DNA of 13,553 nt from Propionibacteriaceae bacterium (lineage in GTDB: Bacteria > Actinomycetota > Actinomycetes > Propionibacteriales > Propionibacteriaceae). Of the stretch, positions 7,538 through 13,553 are shown piece after piece. The notes below the pieces were generated by a model that saw only the letters and a program-made list of their open reading frames with translations, had not been told where the DNA came from and did not search any database. The stretch is taken from positions 1 to 13,553 of the forward strand of contig JAUNRO010000046.1 of NCBI GenBank assembly GCA_030544185.1, in the 5' to 3' direction. The position numbers and the translations under genes are program-made. Every line of letters starts with the position of its first letter. Position 1 is the first letter of the stretch.

Positions 7538-7550
7538 GTTAGGCTGGCCG
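7538..7550 (+). promoter_or_regulatory. GTTAGGCTGGCCG box upstream of cobG
   Basis: GTTAGGCTGGCCG lies 19 nt upstream of the cobG GTG and includes TAGGCT (7540-7545), a plausible -10 hexamer giving a short leader that keeps the GAGGAG ribosome binding site. It is the inverted partner of the box at 7377-7390, differing by one base. No good -35 is seen at 17-18 nt. Confidence 0.35.
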
Positions 7551-7569
7551 TTGTTCCCGAGGAGAAGAC

Positions 7570-8817
7570 GTGCCCATCCAACCCGCCCACCGTCGCCGTG
7601 GCGACCTGTGTCCCGGCCTGTTGCGGCCCTTCCCCGCGGAGGACGGCGCGATCATCCGGCTCCGGCTGCCCGGTGGTGCGGCGCCCGTGGCGCTGCTCAC
7701 CCACCTCCTGCAGATCGCCCGCGAGGGCGCCGGGTTCCTCCAGCTGACCTCCCGCGGCAACATCCAGCTGCGCGGTCTGCCCGACCCCCTGACCGGCGAC
7801 ATCGTCGACGCGGTGATGGCCACTGGTCTGATCCCCTCCCCGGCCCATGAGCGGGTCCGCAACATCCTCGCGTCGCCGCTCTCGGGTTGGTGGCCGCGGA
7901 ATGTTCCCGGCGGCCCGGAGGCGGTGGCTGATGTCCGCTCCGTCGTCGCAGAGACCGATCGGTTGCTCTGCGCCGATCCGGATCTGGCCGGGCTGCCGGG
8001 CCGGTTCCTGTTTGCCGTGGACGACGGCCGCGGCGACCTGCTCGGCGAGCCCTTCGACATCGCCTATCGCGCGGTGACCGCCGATTCAGGCGAGGTCCGC
8101 CTGGCCGGCGCGTCCCGCGGCTGCACGGTGTCGGCCCGGGAAGCGGCGAGTGCCCTGATCGACGTCGCCCGGGCATTCCAGCAGATCCGCCGGTCCACCC
8201 AGCCGGCTCCCTGGCACGTGCGCGAACTCGATGCCGACCAGCTTCGCGCCCTGCTGCGTGCTGCACAGGCCACCCGGGCGGGAGGGACCGATCCGTGGGA
8301 GGAAGAACCCGCGGCCGCGGCGGAACCTGCCGCCGACGCCCGGTCCTCACTCGCTCCGGACGAAACCCGCCCGGCTCCCCGGCCCAGTGGCACCCGCCTC
8401 GAACCGGGGCCGATCGGCCCGCACGCGGTCGTGGGTCTGCCGCTGGGCCGGATCACTGCGGCCGGGCTGAACACACTCGCCCAGGTGACCGACACGGTGC
8501 TGCTCACCCCGTGGCGCAGCCTGGTCGTCCCGGGCGCGGCCGACCGGTTGGCCGAGCTCACCGACTTCGCCACCGGCCCCGATTCGGGCTGGGCGCGGAT
8601 CAGTGCCTGCACGGGTACGCCGGGGTGCGCGCGTGGGCGCGCGAACACCGAGGCCGTGGCCCGCGATCTCGTCGCCGCCGTCGACCACGGAACCATCCAC
8701 CTCGCCGAGCCTGTCCATTTGGTCGCCTGCGACCGCCACTGCGGCGCCACCGCCCAGCAGCGCCACCTGCTGCTCACCAGCGACTCGGCCGGCGACGTCA
8801 TCGCCTTGCTGCGATAA
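7570..8817 (+). CDS. cobG: Precorrin-3B synthase CobG
   Basis: A 415-residue protein of the sulfite/nitrite reductase fold. CobG is the O2-dependent iron-sulfur mono-oxygenase that makes precorrin-3B from precorrin-3A, diagnostic of the aerobic cobalamin pathway. The N-terminal part, GDLCPGLLRPFPAEDGAIIRLRLPGG and GFLQLTSRGNIQLRGLP, is the ferredoxin-like half-domain of siroheme reductases. The cluster ligands sit in C-x5-C at Cys347/Cys353 (CTGTPGCARGRANTEA) and C-x3-C at Cys387/Cys391 (VACDRHCGA). An Ala/Pro/Glu-rich stretch at about 235-275 separates the two repeats. The start is GTG at 7570 with GAGGAG 5 nt upstream. It is the first gene of the cobG-cobH-cobIJ operon and is divergent from cobN. 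Confidence 0.93.
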   Translation: MPIQPAHRRRGDLCPGLLRPFPAEDGAIIRLRLPGGAAPVALLTHLLQIAREGAGFLQLTSRGNIQLRGLPDPLTGDIVDAVMATGLIPSPAHERVRNILASPLSGWWPRNVPGGPEAVADVRSVVAETDRLLCADPDLAGLPGRFLFAVDDGRGDLLGEPFDIAYRAVTADSGEVRLAGASRGCTVSAREAASALIDVARAFQQIRRSTQPAPWHVRELDADQLRALLRAAQATRAGGTDPWEEEPAAAAEPAADARSSLAPDETRPAPRPSGTRLEPGPIGPHAVVGLPLGRITAAGLNTLAQVTDTVLLTPWRSLVVPGAADRLAELTDFATGPDSGWARISACTGTPGCARGRANTEAVARDLVAAVDHGTIHLAEPVHLVACDRHCGATAQQRHLLLTSDSAGDVIALLR

Positions 8818-8827
8818 TCCGAGCGCT

Positions 8828-9487
8828 ATGGCAGACCCAACGAAACCCACGCGCCGCTACGCCTACGAGACCGACGGCACCGAGATCTATCGCCAGTCGT
8901 TTGCCACGATCCGAGCGGAATCCGATCTCGCACGCTTCGACGACGACACCGCGACGGTCGTGGTGCGGATGATCCATGCCGCAGGTGACACCGGCCTCGC
9001 GGCGCACGTCCAGACCCATCCCCACCTCGCCGGTGCGGCCCGCGACGCCCTCAACGGCGGCGCCCCGATCTTCGCCGACGCGACGATGATCGGCACCGGC
9101 ATCACCCGCGCGCGCCTGCCGCGGGACAACGAGGTGATCTGCACCCTGCGCGACCCACGCGTACCCGATCTCGCCCGCGCCTGGGGCACCACCCGCTCCG
9201 CGGCCGCGGTCTCGCTCTGGGGCGACCGGCTGGCGGGCGCGGTGGTCGCGATCGGGAATGCGCCGACCGCGCTGTTCCACCTGCTCGAGCTGATCGCCGA
9301 CGGCGGACCGCGCCCCGCCGCCATCATCGGCGTACCCGTCGGATTCATCGGCGCCGCCGAATCCAAGGAGGCGCTGCGCGACAATGCGTGGGACGTGCCG
9401 TGGCTGATCGTCGAGGGTCGCCGCGGCGGTTCGGCGCTCGCGGTCTCGGCCCTGAACGCGCTCGCGCGGCCCAAGGAACTGCCATGA
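8828..9487 (+). CDS. cobH: Precorrin-8X methylmutase CobH
   Basis: A 219-residue enzyme that moves the C11 methyl group to C12, converting precorrin-8X to hydrogenobyrinic acid. YETDGTEIYRQSFATIRAESDL at the N-terminus and VVVRMIHAAGDTGLA (with the conserved His at position 50, the probable catalytic acid/base) are standard for the CobH/CbiC family. NAPTALFHLLELI, PVGFIGAAESKEAL and the closing GRRGGSALAVSALNALA are also family blocks. The ATG at 8828 is 10 nt after the cobG stop with only a weak ribosome binding site, so coupling to cobG is likely. The frame is open farther upstream, but those codons overlap the well-conserved end of cobG. Its stop overlaps the cobIJ start in ATGA. Confidence 0.94.
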   Translation: MADPTKPTRRYAYETDGTEIYRQSFATIRAESDLARFDDDTATVVVRMIHAAGDTGLAAHVQTHPHLAGAARDALNGGAPIFADATMIGTGITRARLPRDNEVICTLRDPRVPDLARAWGTTRSAAAVSLWGDRLAGAVVAIGNAPTALFHLLELIADGGPRPAAIIGVPVGFIGAAESKEALRDNAWDVPWLIVEGRRGGSALAVSALNALARPKELP

Positions 9488-11130
9488 GCCGCATCAGTGC
9501 CCGTCGTCACCGAGTCGTTCCGGGGCAGCTCTTCGGAGTCGGTGTCGGCCCCGGCGATCCGGAGTTGGTCACCGTCCGTGCCGCGCTGCTGATCGAGGCG
9601 GCGGACGTCGTCGCGTACTTCTCCGGGCCCTCCGGCAACTCCATCGCCCGTTCGATCGCGGAGCCCTATCTGCGCACCGGGGTCACCGAGGAACTCCTGC
9701 GCTATCCGGTGACGACGGCCGAGTCGCGCTATGAGGGCGGCTATTACGCGGAAATCGACGCCTTCTATGACGAGTGCGCGGATCGGCTGCGGGCCCATCT
9801 TGTGGCCGGGCGCACCGTGGTCGTGCTGGCGGAGGGGGATCCGTTGTTCTTCGGCTCCTACATGTACCTCCATGATCGGCTCAGCGTCGACGTGGCCGGC
9901 GAGAATGGCCCGGACCAGCGCTTCGCAGCCCAGATCGTGCCCGGGGTGACCTCGGTGAGCGGCTCGACCGCCGCAATCGGCGCCGGCCTCTGCCGTCACG
10001 AGGACGTGCTCACGGTGCTGCCCGGGACTCTGCCCGTGCCCGAGTTGGCGTGGCGGCTCGCCCAGACCGACGCGGCGGTGGTGCTGAAGCTGGGGCGGAC
10101 GTTCGCGGGGGTACGCGAGGCGCTGCGCCAGGGCGGCCGCCTCGACGACGCCTGGTATGTCGAGCGCGCCACCTTCGACGAGCAGCGCGTCCTGCCCGTC
10201 AGCGAGGTCGATCCGGCGGCCGTGCCCTATTTCGCGACCGTGGTCGTGCTCGGTGGGGATCGCCGGGCGGATTCGGCCGGGCGGTACGCCGGGGCTGGGC
10301 GCCCGGACGCAGTGCCGTCGGCTCCGGTCGCCCCTGGTGGCGCGGAGACTTCCGCGGCGACGGACCACCCCGAGGATCAGACCGGCCGGGTGCGGGTGAT
10401 CGGTCTGGGTCCCGGCCCGGAGGACTGGCTCACGGGCGAGGCCGCCACGGCGCTGGCGGAGGTGAGCGATGTCTTCGGCTATGCGCCTTATGTCGACCGG
10501 GTCCCCCAGCGTTCCGGGTTGACCCGCCACCCGTCGGGGAACACCGTCGAGGCCGACCGGGCGCGCGAAGCCCTCGACCTGGCGCTGGCCGGCCGCGATG
10601 TCGCGGTCGTCTCCGGGGGTGATGCGGGGGTGTTCGGGATGGCGTCGGCGGTGTTCGAGGCCGCGGAGGATCCGGCGTACTCCGGCCTGGAGATCGCGGT
10701 CCTGCCCGGCGTCAGCGCTGCCCAGGCAGTGGCGGCCCGGGCGGGCGCGCCGCTGGGCGCGGACTTCGCGGTGATCTCGCTGTCGGACCGGCTGAAGCCG
10801 TGGGAGGTGGTCGCCGAGCGGCTACGGAAGGCGGCGGAGGCAGATCTGGTGATCGCGCTCTATAACCCGCGGTCGCGGTCCAGGCCGACGCAGCTCGGCG
10901 ACGCGAAACAGCTGCTCCTGGGGGTCCTGTCGCCCGACACTGTGGTGGTGGTCGGTCGGGACATCGGACGCGCAGAGGAGACATTGACGGTGACGACGCT
11001 CGCCGACTTCGACGTCGAGCGGGTCGACATGAAGTGCCTCGTGCTCATCGGAGCCCGTGGCACGCGGGTGAGCGGGGCCGGCCGGGTGTGGACACCGCGC
11101 TTCGTGGAGGAGGTCCCGCGCCGCGGGTGA
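9484..11130 (+). CDS. cobIJ: Fused precorrin-2 C20-methyltransferase / precorrin-3B C17-methyltransferase, CobIJ
   Basis: A 548-residue protein of two tetrapyrrole methylases. The first half (about 15-260) begins QLFGVGVGPGDPELVTVRAA and carries VLAEGDPLFFGSYMYLHDRL and IVPGVTSVSGSTAAIGAGL, typical of CobI, which methylates C20 of precorrin-2. A low-complexity Gly/Ala/Pro linker (about 262-300) follows. The second half (about 302-548) begins VRVIGLGPGPEDWLTGEA (SAM motif at Gly307-Pro310) and has SGGDAGVFGMASAV, VLPGVSAAQAVAARAGAPLG, LYNPRSRSRP and GRDIGRAEE, typical of CobJ, which methylates C17 with ring contraction. Such CobIJ fusions are known in actinobacteria. The start overlaps the cobH stop (ATGA), indicating translational coupling. 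A cobalamin riboswitch begins 24 nt after its stop. Confidence 0.95.
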   Translation: MSRISARRHRVVPGQLFGVGVGPGDPELVTVRAALLIEAADVVAYFSGPSGNSIARSIAEPYLRTGVTEELLRYPVTTAESRYEGGYYAEIDAFYDECADRLRAHLVAGRTVVVLAEGDPLFFGSYMYLHDRLSVDVAGENGPDQRFAAQIVPGVTSVSGSTAAIGAGLCRHEDVLTVLPGTLPVPELAWRLAQTDAAVVLKLGRTFAGVREALRQGGRLDDAWYVERATFDEQRVLPVSEVDPAAVPYFATVVVLGGDRRADSAGRYAGAGRPDAVPSAPVAPGGAETSAATDHPEDQTGRVRVIGLGPGPEDWLTGEAATALAEVSDVFGYAPYVDRVPQRSGLTRHPSGNTVEADRAREALDLALAGRDVAVVSGGDAGVFGMASAVFEAAEDPAYSGLEIAVLPGVSAAQAVAARAGAPLGADFAVISLSDRLKPWEVVAERLRKAAEADLVIALYNPRSRSRPTQLGDAKQLLLGVLSPDTVVVVGRDIGRAEETLTVTTLADFDVERVDMKCLVLIGARGTRVSGAGRVWTPRFVEEVPRRG

Positions 11131-11154
11131 GGTGGCATACTCGGGGCCAGTCAT

Positions 11155-11250
11155 CCGTGCGGTGTGGAGGAATCCGGTGGGAATCCGGAGCGGTCGCGCC
11201 ACTGTGACCGGTCGCTGAGGCGACGGGAGTCAGGAACTCGGCTCGCACGG
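11155..11250 (+). promoter_or_regulatory. Cobalamin (B12) riboswitch aptamer
   Basis: The leader of cbiM contains GAGGAATCCGGTGGGAATCC, then CGGTCGCGCCACTGTGACC (B12 box GCCACTGTGA at 11198-11207), a short TCGC/GCGA hairpin and GAGTCAGGAACTC, in the order of the cobalamin riboswitch family. CCGTGCG (11155-11161) pairs exactly with CGCACGG (11244-11250) as the closing P1 stem. The long P7-type extension is absent, so this is a compact form. It lies between cobIJ and cbiM, and by analogy would reduce importer expression when adenosylcobalamin or a related corrinoid is abundant. Confidence 0.93.
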
Positions 11251-11258
11251 GCCACCGA

Positions 11259-11284
11259 TCGGGACGCGCAATCCCGAGAAGGAG
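11259..11284 (+). promoter_or_regulatory. Expression-platform hairpin and ribosome binding site of cbiM
   Basis: TCGGGA (11259-11264) pairs with TCCCGA (11272-11277) around a CGCGCAA loop. The ribosome binding site AAGGAG (11279-11284) follows almost directly, 6 nt before the ATG. The loop CGCG is complementary to the CGCG in the aptamer's own loop (TCGCGCC, just before the B12 box). A kissing contact could therefore bring ligand binding to bear on the ribosome binding site. No U-tract follows, so translational control is more likely than termination. Confidence 0.7.
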
Positions 11285-11290
11285 AAACCG

Positions 11291-11980
11291 ATGCATATCG
11301 CCGAGGCGTTCCTGCCGCCGGCCCACGCAGTGGCCTGGACGGTCGCTGCGGCGCCGTTCGTGGTGCACGGCGCCCGCCAGGTCATCAAGCTCGCCCAGGA
11401 CAAGCCCGAGTCGCGGCTGCTGCTCGCCGCGGCGGGGGCGTTCACGTTCGTGCTGAGCGCAATCAAACTGCCGTCGGTGACGGGCTCGTCGAGTCATGCG
11501 ACGGGCACCGGCATCGGCGCGATTCTCTTCCGGCCGCCCGTGATGGCGTTCCTGGCGACGATCGTCCTGGTCTTCCAGGCCGTCCTGCTCGCGCACGGCG
11601 GGCTGACCACACTGGGCGCGAACGTGTTCGCGCTGGGGATCGTGGGGCCGTGGGCGGCCTATGGCACCTTCCGCGCCCTCCGCGGCCTGCGGGTCGGCGA
11701 CACCGTGGCGATCTTCGTGGCGGTAGCCGTGGCAAACATCGCGACCTATGCGACGACGAGCGTCCAGCTGGCGCTCGCGTTCCCTGACCCGGCGACGGGT
11801 TTCGTGGGGGCGTTCGCGAAGTTCGCCGGGCTGTTCGCGGTCACGCAGGTGCCGCTCGCGATCACCGAGGGCATCCTCGCTGTGCTGCTGTTCCGCGCGC
11901 TGGCCCGCATCGCGACGCGCGAGTTGCGCACCTTGGGCTTCTCCGCCGGTGGGCGGACGAAGGAGACCTCTCATGTCTGA
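11291..11980 (+). CDS. cbiM: Cobalt ECF transporter substrate-specific component CbiM
   Basis: A 229-residue membrane protein that binds Co2+ in the CbiMNQO importer. It begins MHIAEAFLPP. In this family Met1 and His2 reach into the core as metal ligands, so the ATG at 11291 must be the true start; AAGGAG 6 nt upstream agrees. Further hallmarks are IKLPSVTGSSSHATGTGIGAI (about 57-77) and the HGGLTTLGANVFALGIVGPW block. Six or so hydrophobic segments fit the usual seven-helix fold. It is first in the cbiMNQO operon, preceded by a cobalamin riboswitch. The last 8 nt overlap cbiN. Nickel homologues exist, but the B12 riboswitch and cob neighbours favour cobalt. Confidence 0.94.
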   Translation: MHIAEAFLPPAHAVAWTVAAAPFVVHGARQVIKLAQDKPESRLLLAAAGAFTFVLSAIKLPSVTGSSSHATGTGIGAILFRPPVMAFLATIVLVFQAVLLAHGGLTTLGANVFALGIVGPWAAYGTFRALRGLRVGDTVAIFVAVAVANIATYATTSVQLALAFPDPATGFVGAFAKFAGLFAVTQVPLAITEGILAVLLFRALARIATRELRTLGFSAGGRTKETSHV

Positions 11981-12371
11981 GGTGCGCACGGAAAAGCCTC
12001 GGTCCCGCCGAGGGGTCGTGGCGACCATCGTCCTGCTCGTCGCCCTCCTCGCCCTGTGGGTCGTGCCCATGCTGGTCGCGCCGGCGGCGCCTGAGGGTGC
12101 AGAAGCCTTCGCCGGTGCTGACGCGCAGGCGGTGGAGATGGTCGAGGACACCGGTTATGAGCCGTGGTTCGCGCCCGTGTTCGAGCCCAGCAGCGAGGTC
12201 GAGTCGGGCATTTTCGCCCTCCAGGCCGCGATCGGATCGGGCGTACTGTTCTTCGTCCTCGGCTATTTCCACGGCCGGACCCGGACCGAGCGCGCGCTGC
12301 GCGCGGGCGTGACCGACGCGACCGCCCGGCCCCGCGAGGCCAGGGCCGACCACCCCGGCAGCGAGGATTGA
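11973..12371 (+). CDS. cbiN: Cobalt transport protein CbiN
   Basis: A 132-residue small component of the cobalt importer, which in the known systems assists metal loading of CbiM. It has two membrane segments: GVVATIVLLVALLALWVVPMLV (about 14-35) and GIFALQAAIGSGVLFFVLGYFHG (about 79-101). Between them is an extracytoplasmic loop with GYEPWFAPVFEPSSEVES, the family's typical PWF...P...E pattern. A charged tail of about 30 residues makes it a little longer than common CbiN proteins. The ATG at 11973 overlaps the cbiM stop by 8 nt, with AGGAG upstream in the end of cbiM. Its TGA directly abuts the cbiQ GTG. Confidence 0.9.
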   Translation: MSEVRTEKPRSRRGVVATIVLLVALLALWVVPMLVAPAAPEGAEAFAGADAQAVEMVEDTGYEPWFAPVFEPSSEVESGIFALQAAIGSGVLFFVLGYFHGRTRTERALRAGVTDATARPREARADHPGSED

Positions 12372-13115
12372 GTGGCCGGCCTGGTCGTTGACCAGGCCGC
12401 TTGGGCCAGTCGTTGGCGCGAGCGGTCGGTCGGCGACAAGGCGCTGCTGTGTCTGGGGCTGCTGGGCGTCGCGGTCGCGGCGCCGGGCTGGCTCGTGCCG
12501 GTGGTCATTCTCGTGGCCTGTTGCGGGTTGGCGTTGGGGCCGGCGGGGGTCCGCCCCGGGCTGTGGTTCGGCGTCCTCGCCGCACCGGCTGCCTTCCTGG
12601 TGACCGCTGCCGCGTCCGTGGCACTCGTGCTCGGCGGCGAGGGCGGTCTGCTCTCGGTGACAGCGGAGTCGCTGGCGCGGGCGGGGACCGTCCTCGCGCG
12701 TGGTGCGGCGGGCACGGCGGCGGTGCTGCTGCTGGCGTGCACGACGCCCATGGTCGATGTGATCGGCGGTCTGCAGAAATTGCGGGTGCCGGAGCCGCTG
12801 TTGGACATCGCGGCGCTCACCTATCGACTGCTGTTCGTGCTGGCCGACGTCGCGGTGACGGTGCGGCGCGCGCAGGCCGAACGGTTGGGTCATGACGGGT
12901 TCCGCCGCAGCCTCCGCTCGACGGCACTGCTGGCCTCTGCACTCCTCGTGCGGTCCTGGGACCGGGCCAACCGGCTGACCGAGGGCCTCGCTGGCCGGGG
13001 CTTCGAGGGATCGCTGCGAACGCTGCCGCGACCGCTGCGGCATTCGCGGGCCTTCGTGACCCTGTCGCTGCTGGGACTGGCCGCGCTGGCAGCCCTCGCC
13101 GGGGTCGCCCGATGA
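12372..13115 (+). CDS. cbiQ: Cobalt ECF transporter T component CbiQ
   Basis: A 247-residue transmembrane coupling protein that links CbiM to the CbiO ATPase. Hydrophobic segments lie around residues 25-60, 65-90, 100-125 and in the last 20 residues. [25 protein letters not shown] is followed by [35 protein letters not shown], which contains the family's A-x-x-x-x-x-x-RGF-like cytoplasmic coupling motif that contacts the ATPase. The start is GTG at 12372 immediately after the cbiN stop, with GAGGA 4 nt upstream. The stop overlaps the cbiO ATG in ATGA. The length is normal. Confidence 0.92.
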   Translation: MAGLVVDQAAWASRWRERSVGDKALLCLGLLGVAVAAPGWLVPVVILVACCGLALGPAGVRPGLWFGVLAAPAAFLVTAAASVALVLGGEGGLLSVTAESLARAGTVLARGAAGTAAVLLLACTTPMVDVIGGLQKLRVPEPLLDIAALTYRLLFVLADVAVTVRRAQAERLGHDGFRRSLRSTALLASALLVRSWDRANRLTEGLAGRGFEGSLRTLPRPLRHSRAFVTLSLLGLAALAALAGVAR

Positions 13116-13553
13116 GGGTGCGGCTGGACGGCGTGAGTGCCGGCTTCGATGACCGGCTGGTCCTCTCCGGGCTGGACCTGGACCTCGGTGCCGCCCGGAC
13201 GGCGCTGCTGGGTGCGAACGGGTCGGGAAAGTCGACGCTGTTGCGCGTGCTCTCCGGCGCGCACGAGCCCAGCGACGGACAGGTCCTGGTCGACGGTGAA
13301 CCGCTGCGCCATGACCGGCGCGGGCTGCGCGTCCACCGGCAGCGGGTCCAGCTCGTGCTGCAGGACCCCGACGATCAGCTCTTCTCCGCCGATGTGCTGC
13401 GCGATGTGTCGTTCGGGCCGATGAACCTCGACCTCCCGGAGGACGAGGTGCGCACCCGGGTCGCGGACGCCCTGGCCGTGCTGTCGATCGCCCACCTCGC
13501 CGACCGCCCGACCCATCAGCTCTCCTATGGCGAGCGCAAACGGGTCGCGCTCG
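13112..13553 (+). CDS. cbiO: Cobalt ECF transporter ATPase CbiO (3' end beyond the window)
   Basis: The first 147 codons of an ABC ATPase that energises cobalt import. Walker A is GANGSGKST (residues 34-42), the Q-loop is [24 protein letters not shown] (Gln84), and the signature motif appears as [11 protein letters not shown] (Ser138 onward). The LSYG form replaces LSGG. The D-Q-LF sequence after the Q-loop is typical of ECF-transporter ATPases such as CbiO and EcfA. Walker B, the D-loop and the H-switch lie past position 13553. The ATG at 13112 overlaps the cbiQ TGA. Confidence 0.93.
   Translation, partial: MRVRLDGVSAGFDDRLVLSGLDLDLGAARTALLGANGSGKSTLLRVLSGAHEPSDGQVLVDGEPLRHDRRGLRVHRQRVQLVLQDPDDQLFSADVLRDVSFGPMNLDLPEDEVRTRVADALAVLSIAHLADRPTHQLSYGERKRVAL

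Noticed and set aside
8887..10530. A 547-codon open frame on the minus strand
   Set aside because: Antisense to cobH and the CobI half of cobIJ, both of which have clear family motifs; the antisense product has none.
11136..11141. CATACT as a promoter -10 for the riboswitch and cbiM
   Set aside because: The hexamer is plausible, but no -35 is present 17-18 nt upstream and read-through from cobIJ is equally possible.
11862..13043. A 393-codon open frame on the minus strand
   Set aside because: Antisense to cbiM, cbiN and cbiQ; Gln/Arg/His-rich shadow composition without hydrophobic or domain structure.

Overview
The window is high-GC DNA (roughly 70% by eye) with GTG starts, stop/start overlaps (ATGA), TANNNT-type -10 boxes placed directly before start codons, and an actinobacterial-style cobG-cobH-cobIJ gene order. 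I read it as an actinomycete chromosome and cannot name the genus. Most of it is an oxygen-dependent (late cobalt insertion) cobalamin biosynthesis locus followed by an ECF-type cobalt importer.

Left end (1-2788): the first 17 codons of a gene running off the left edge on the minus strand, possibly folE. Next are a DUF418/YeiB-like membrane protein (minus) and a divergent TetR-family regulator (plus). They share a 67-bp gap holding a near-perfect TetR-type operator (10-bp arms, 2-bp spacer). The TetR gene overlaps cobF (precorrin-6A synthase) by 4 nt, so the two are probably translationally coupled. cobF converges on the next gene, and a 21-nt-arm inverted repeat contains both stop codons.

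Middle (2781-7354, minus strand): a DUF559/PD-(D/E)XK-type protein of unknown role lies downstream of cobN, the large subunit of aerobic cobaltochelatase. Each shows one apparent single-base frameshift: near 3477 in the DUF559 gene and near 7254 in cobN. The cobN shift separates a recognisable 34-residue N-terminus from the other ~1,178 residues.

Right part (7355-13553, plus strand): cobN and cobG diverge across a 215-bp intergenic region. On the cobN strand this region has a possible degenerate cobalamin riboswitch. It also has an inverted pair of GTTAGGCT-(C)GGCCG boxes, one in front of each gene. cobG (precorrin-3B synthase), cobH (precorrin-8X methylmutase) and a fused cobI-cobJ (C20 and C17 methyltransferases) form one tight operon. 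A clear cobalamin riboswitch follows, with a loop-bearing hairpin next to the ribosome binding site of cbiM. Then come cbiM, cbiN, cbiQ and the 5' part of cbiO, all overlapping or abutting: the cobalt importer CbiMNQO.

Together the genes import Co2+ (CbiMNQO), build the corrin ring by the aerobic route (CobIJ, CobG, CobF, CobH) and insert cobalt (CobN). Other pathway steps (CobA, CobM, CobK, CobL, CobB, and the chelatase partner subunits) are not in this window. I see no mobile element, CRISPR array, tRNA or rRNA. The points most worth checking are the two frameshifts, the second riboswitch-like leader, the stop-codon-bearing inverted repeat, and the coupling of a TetR regulator to cobF. I did not find a convincing undescribed system.
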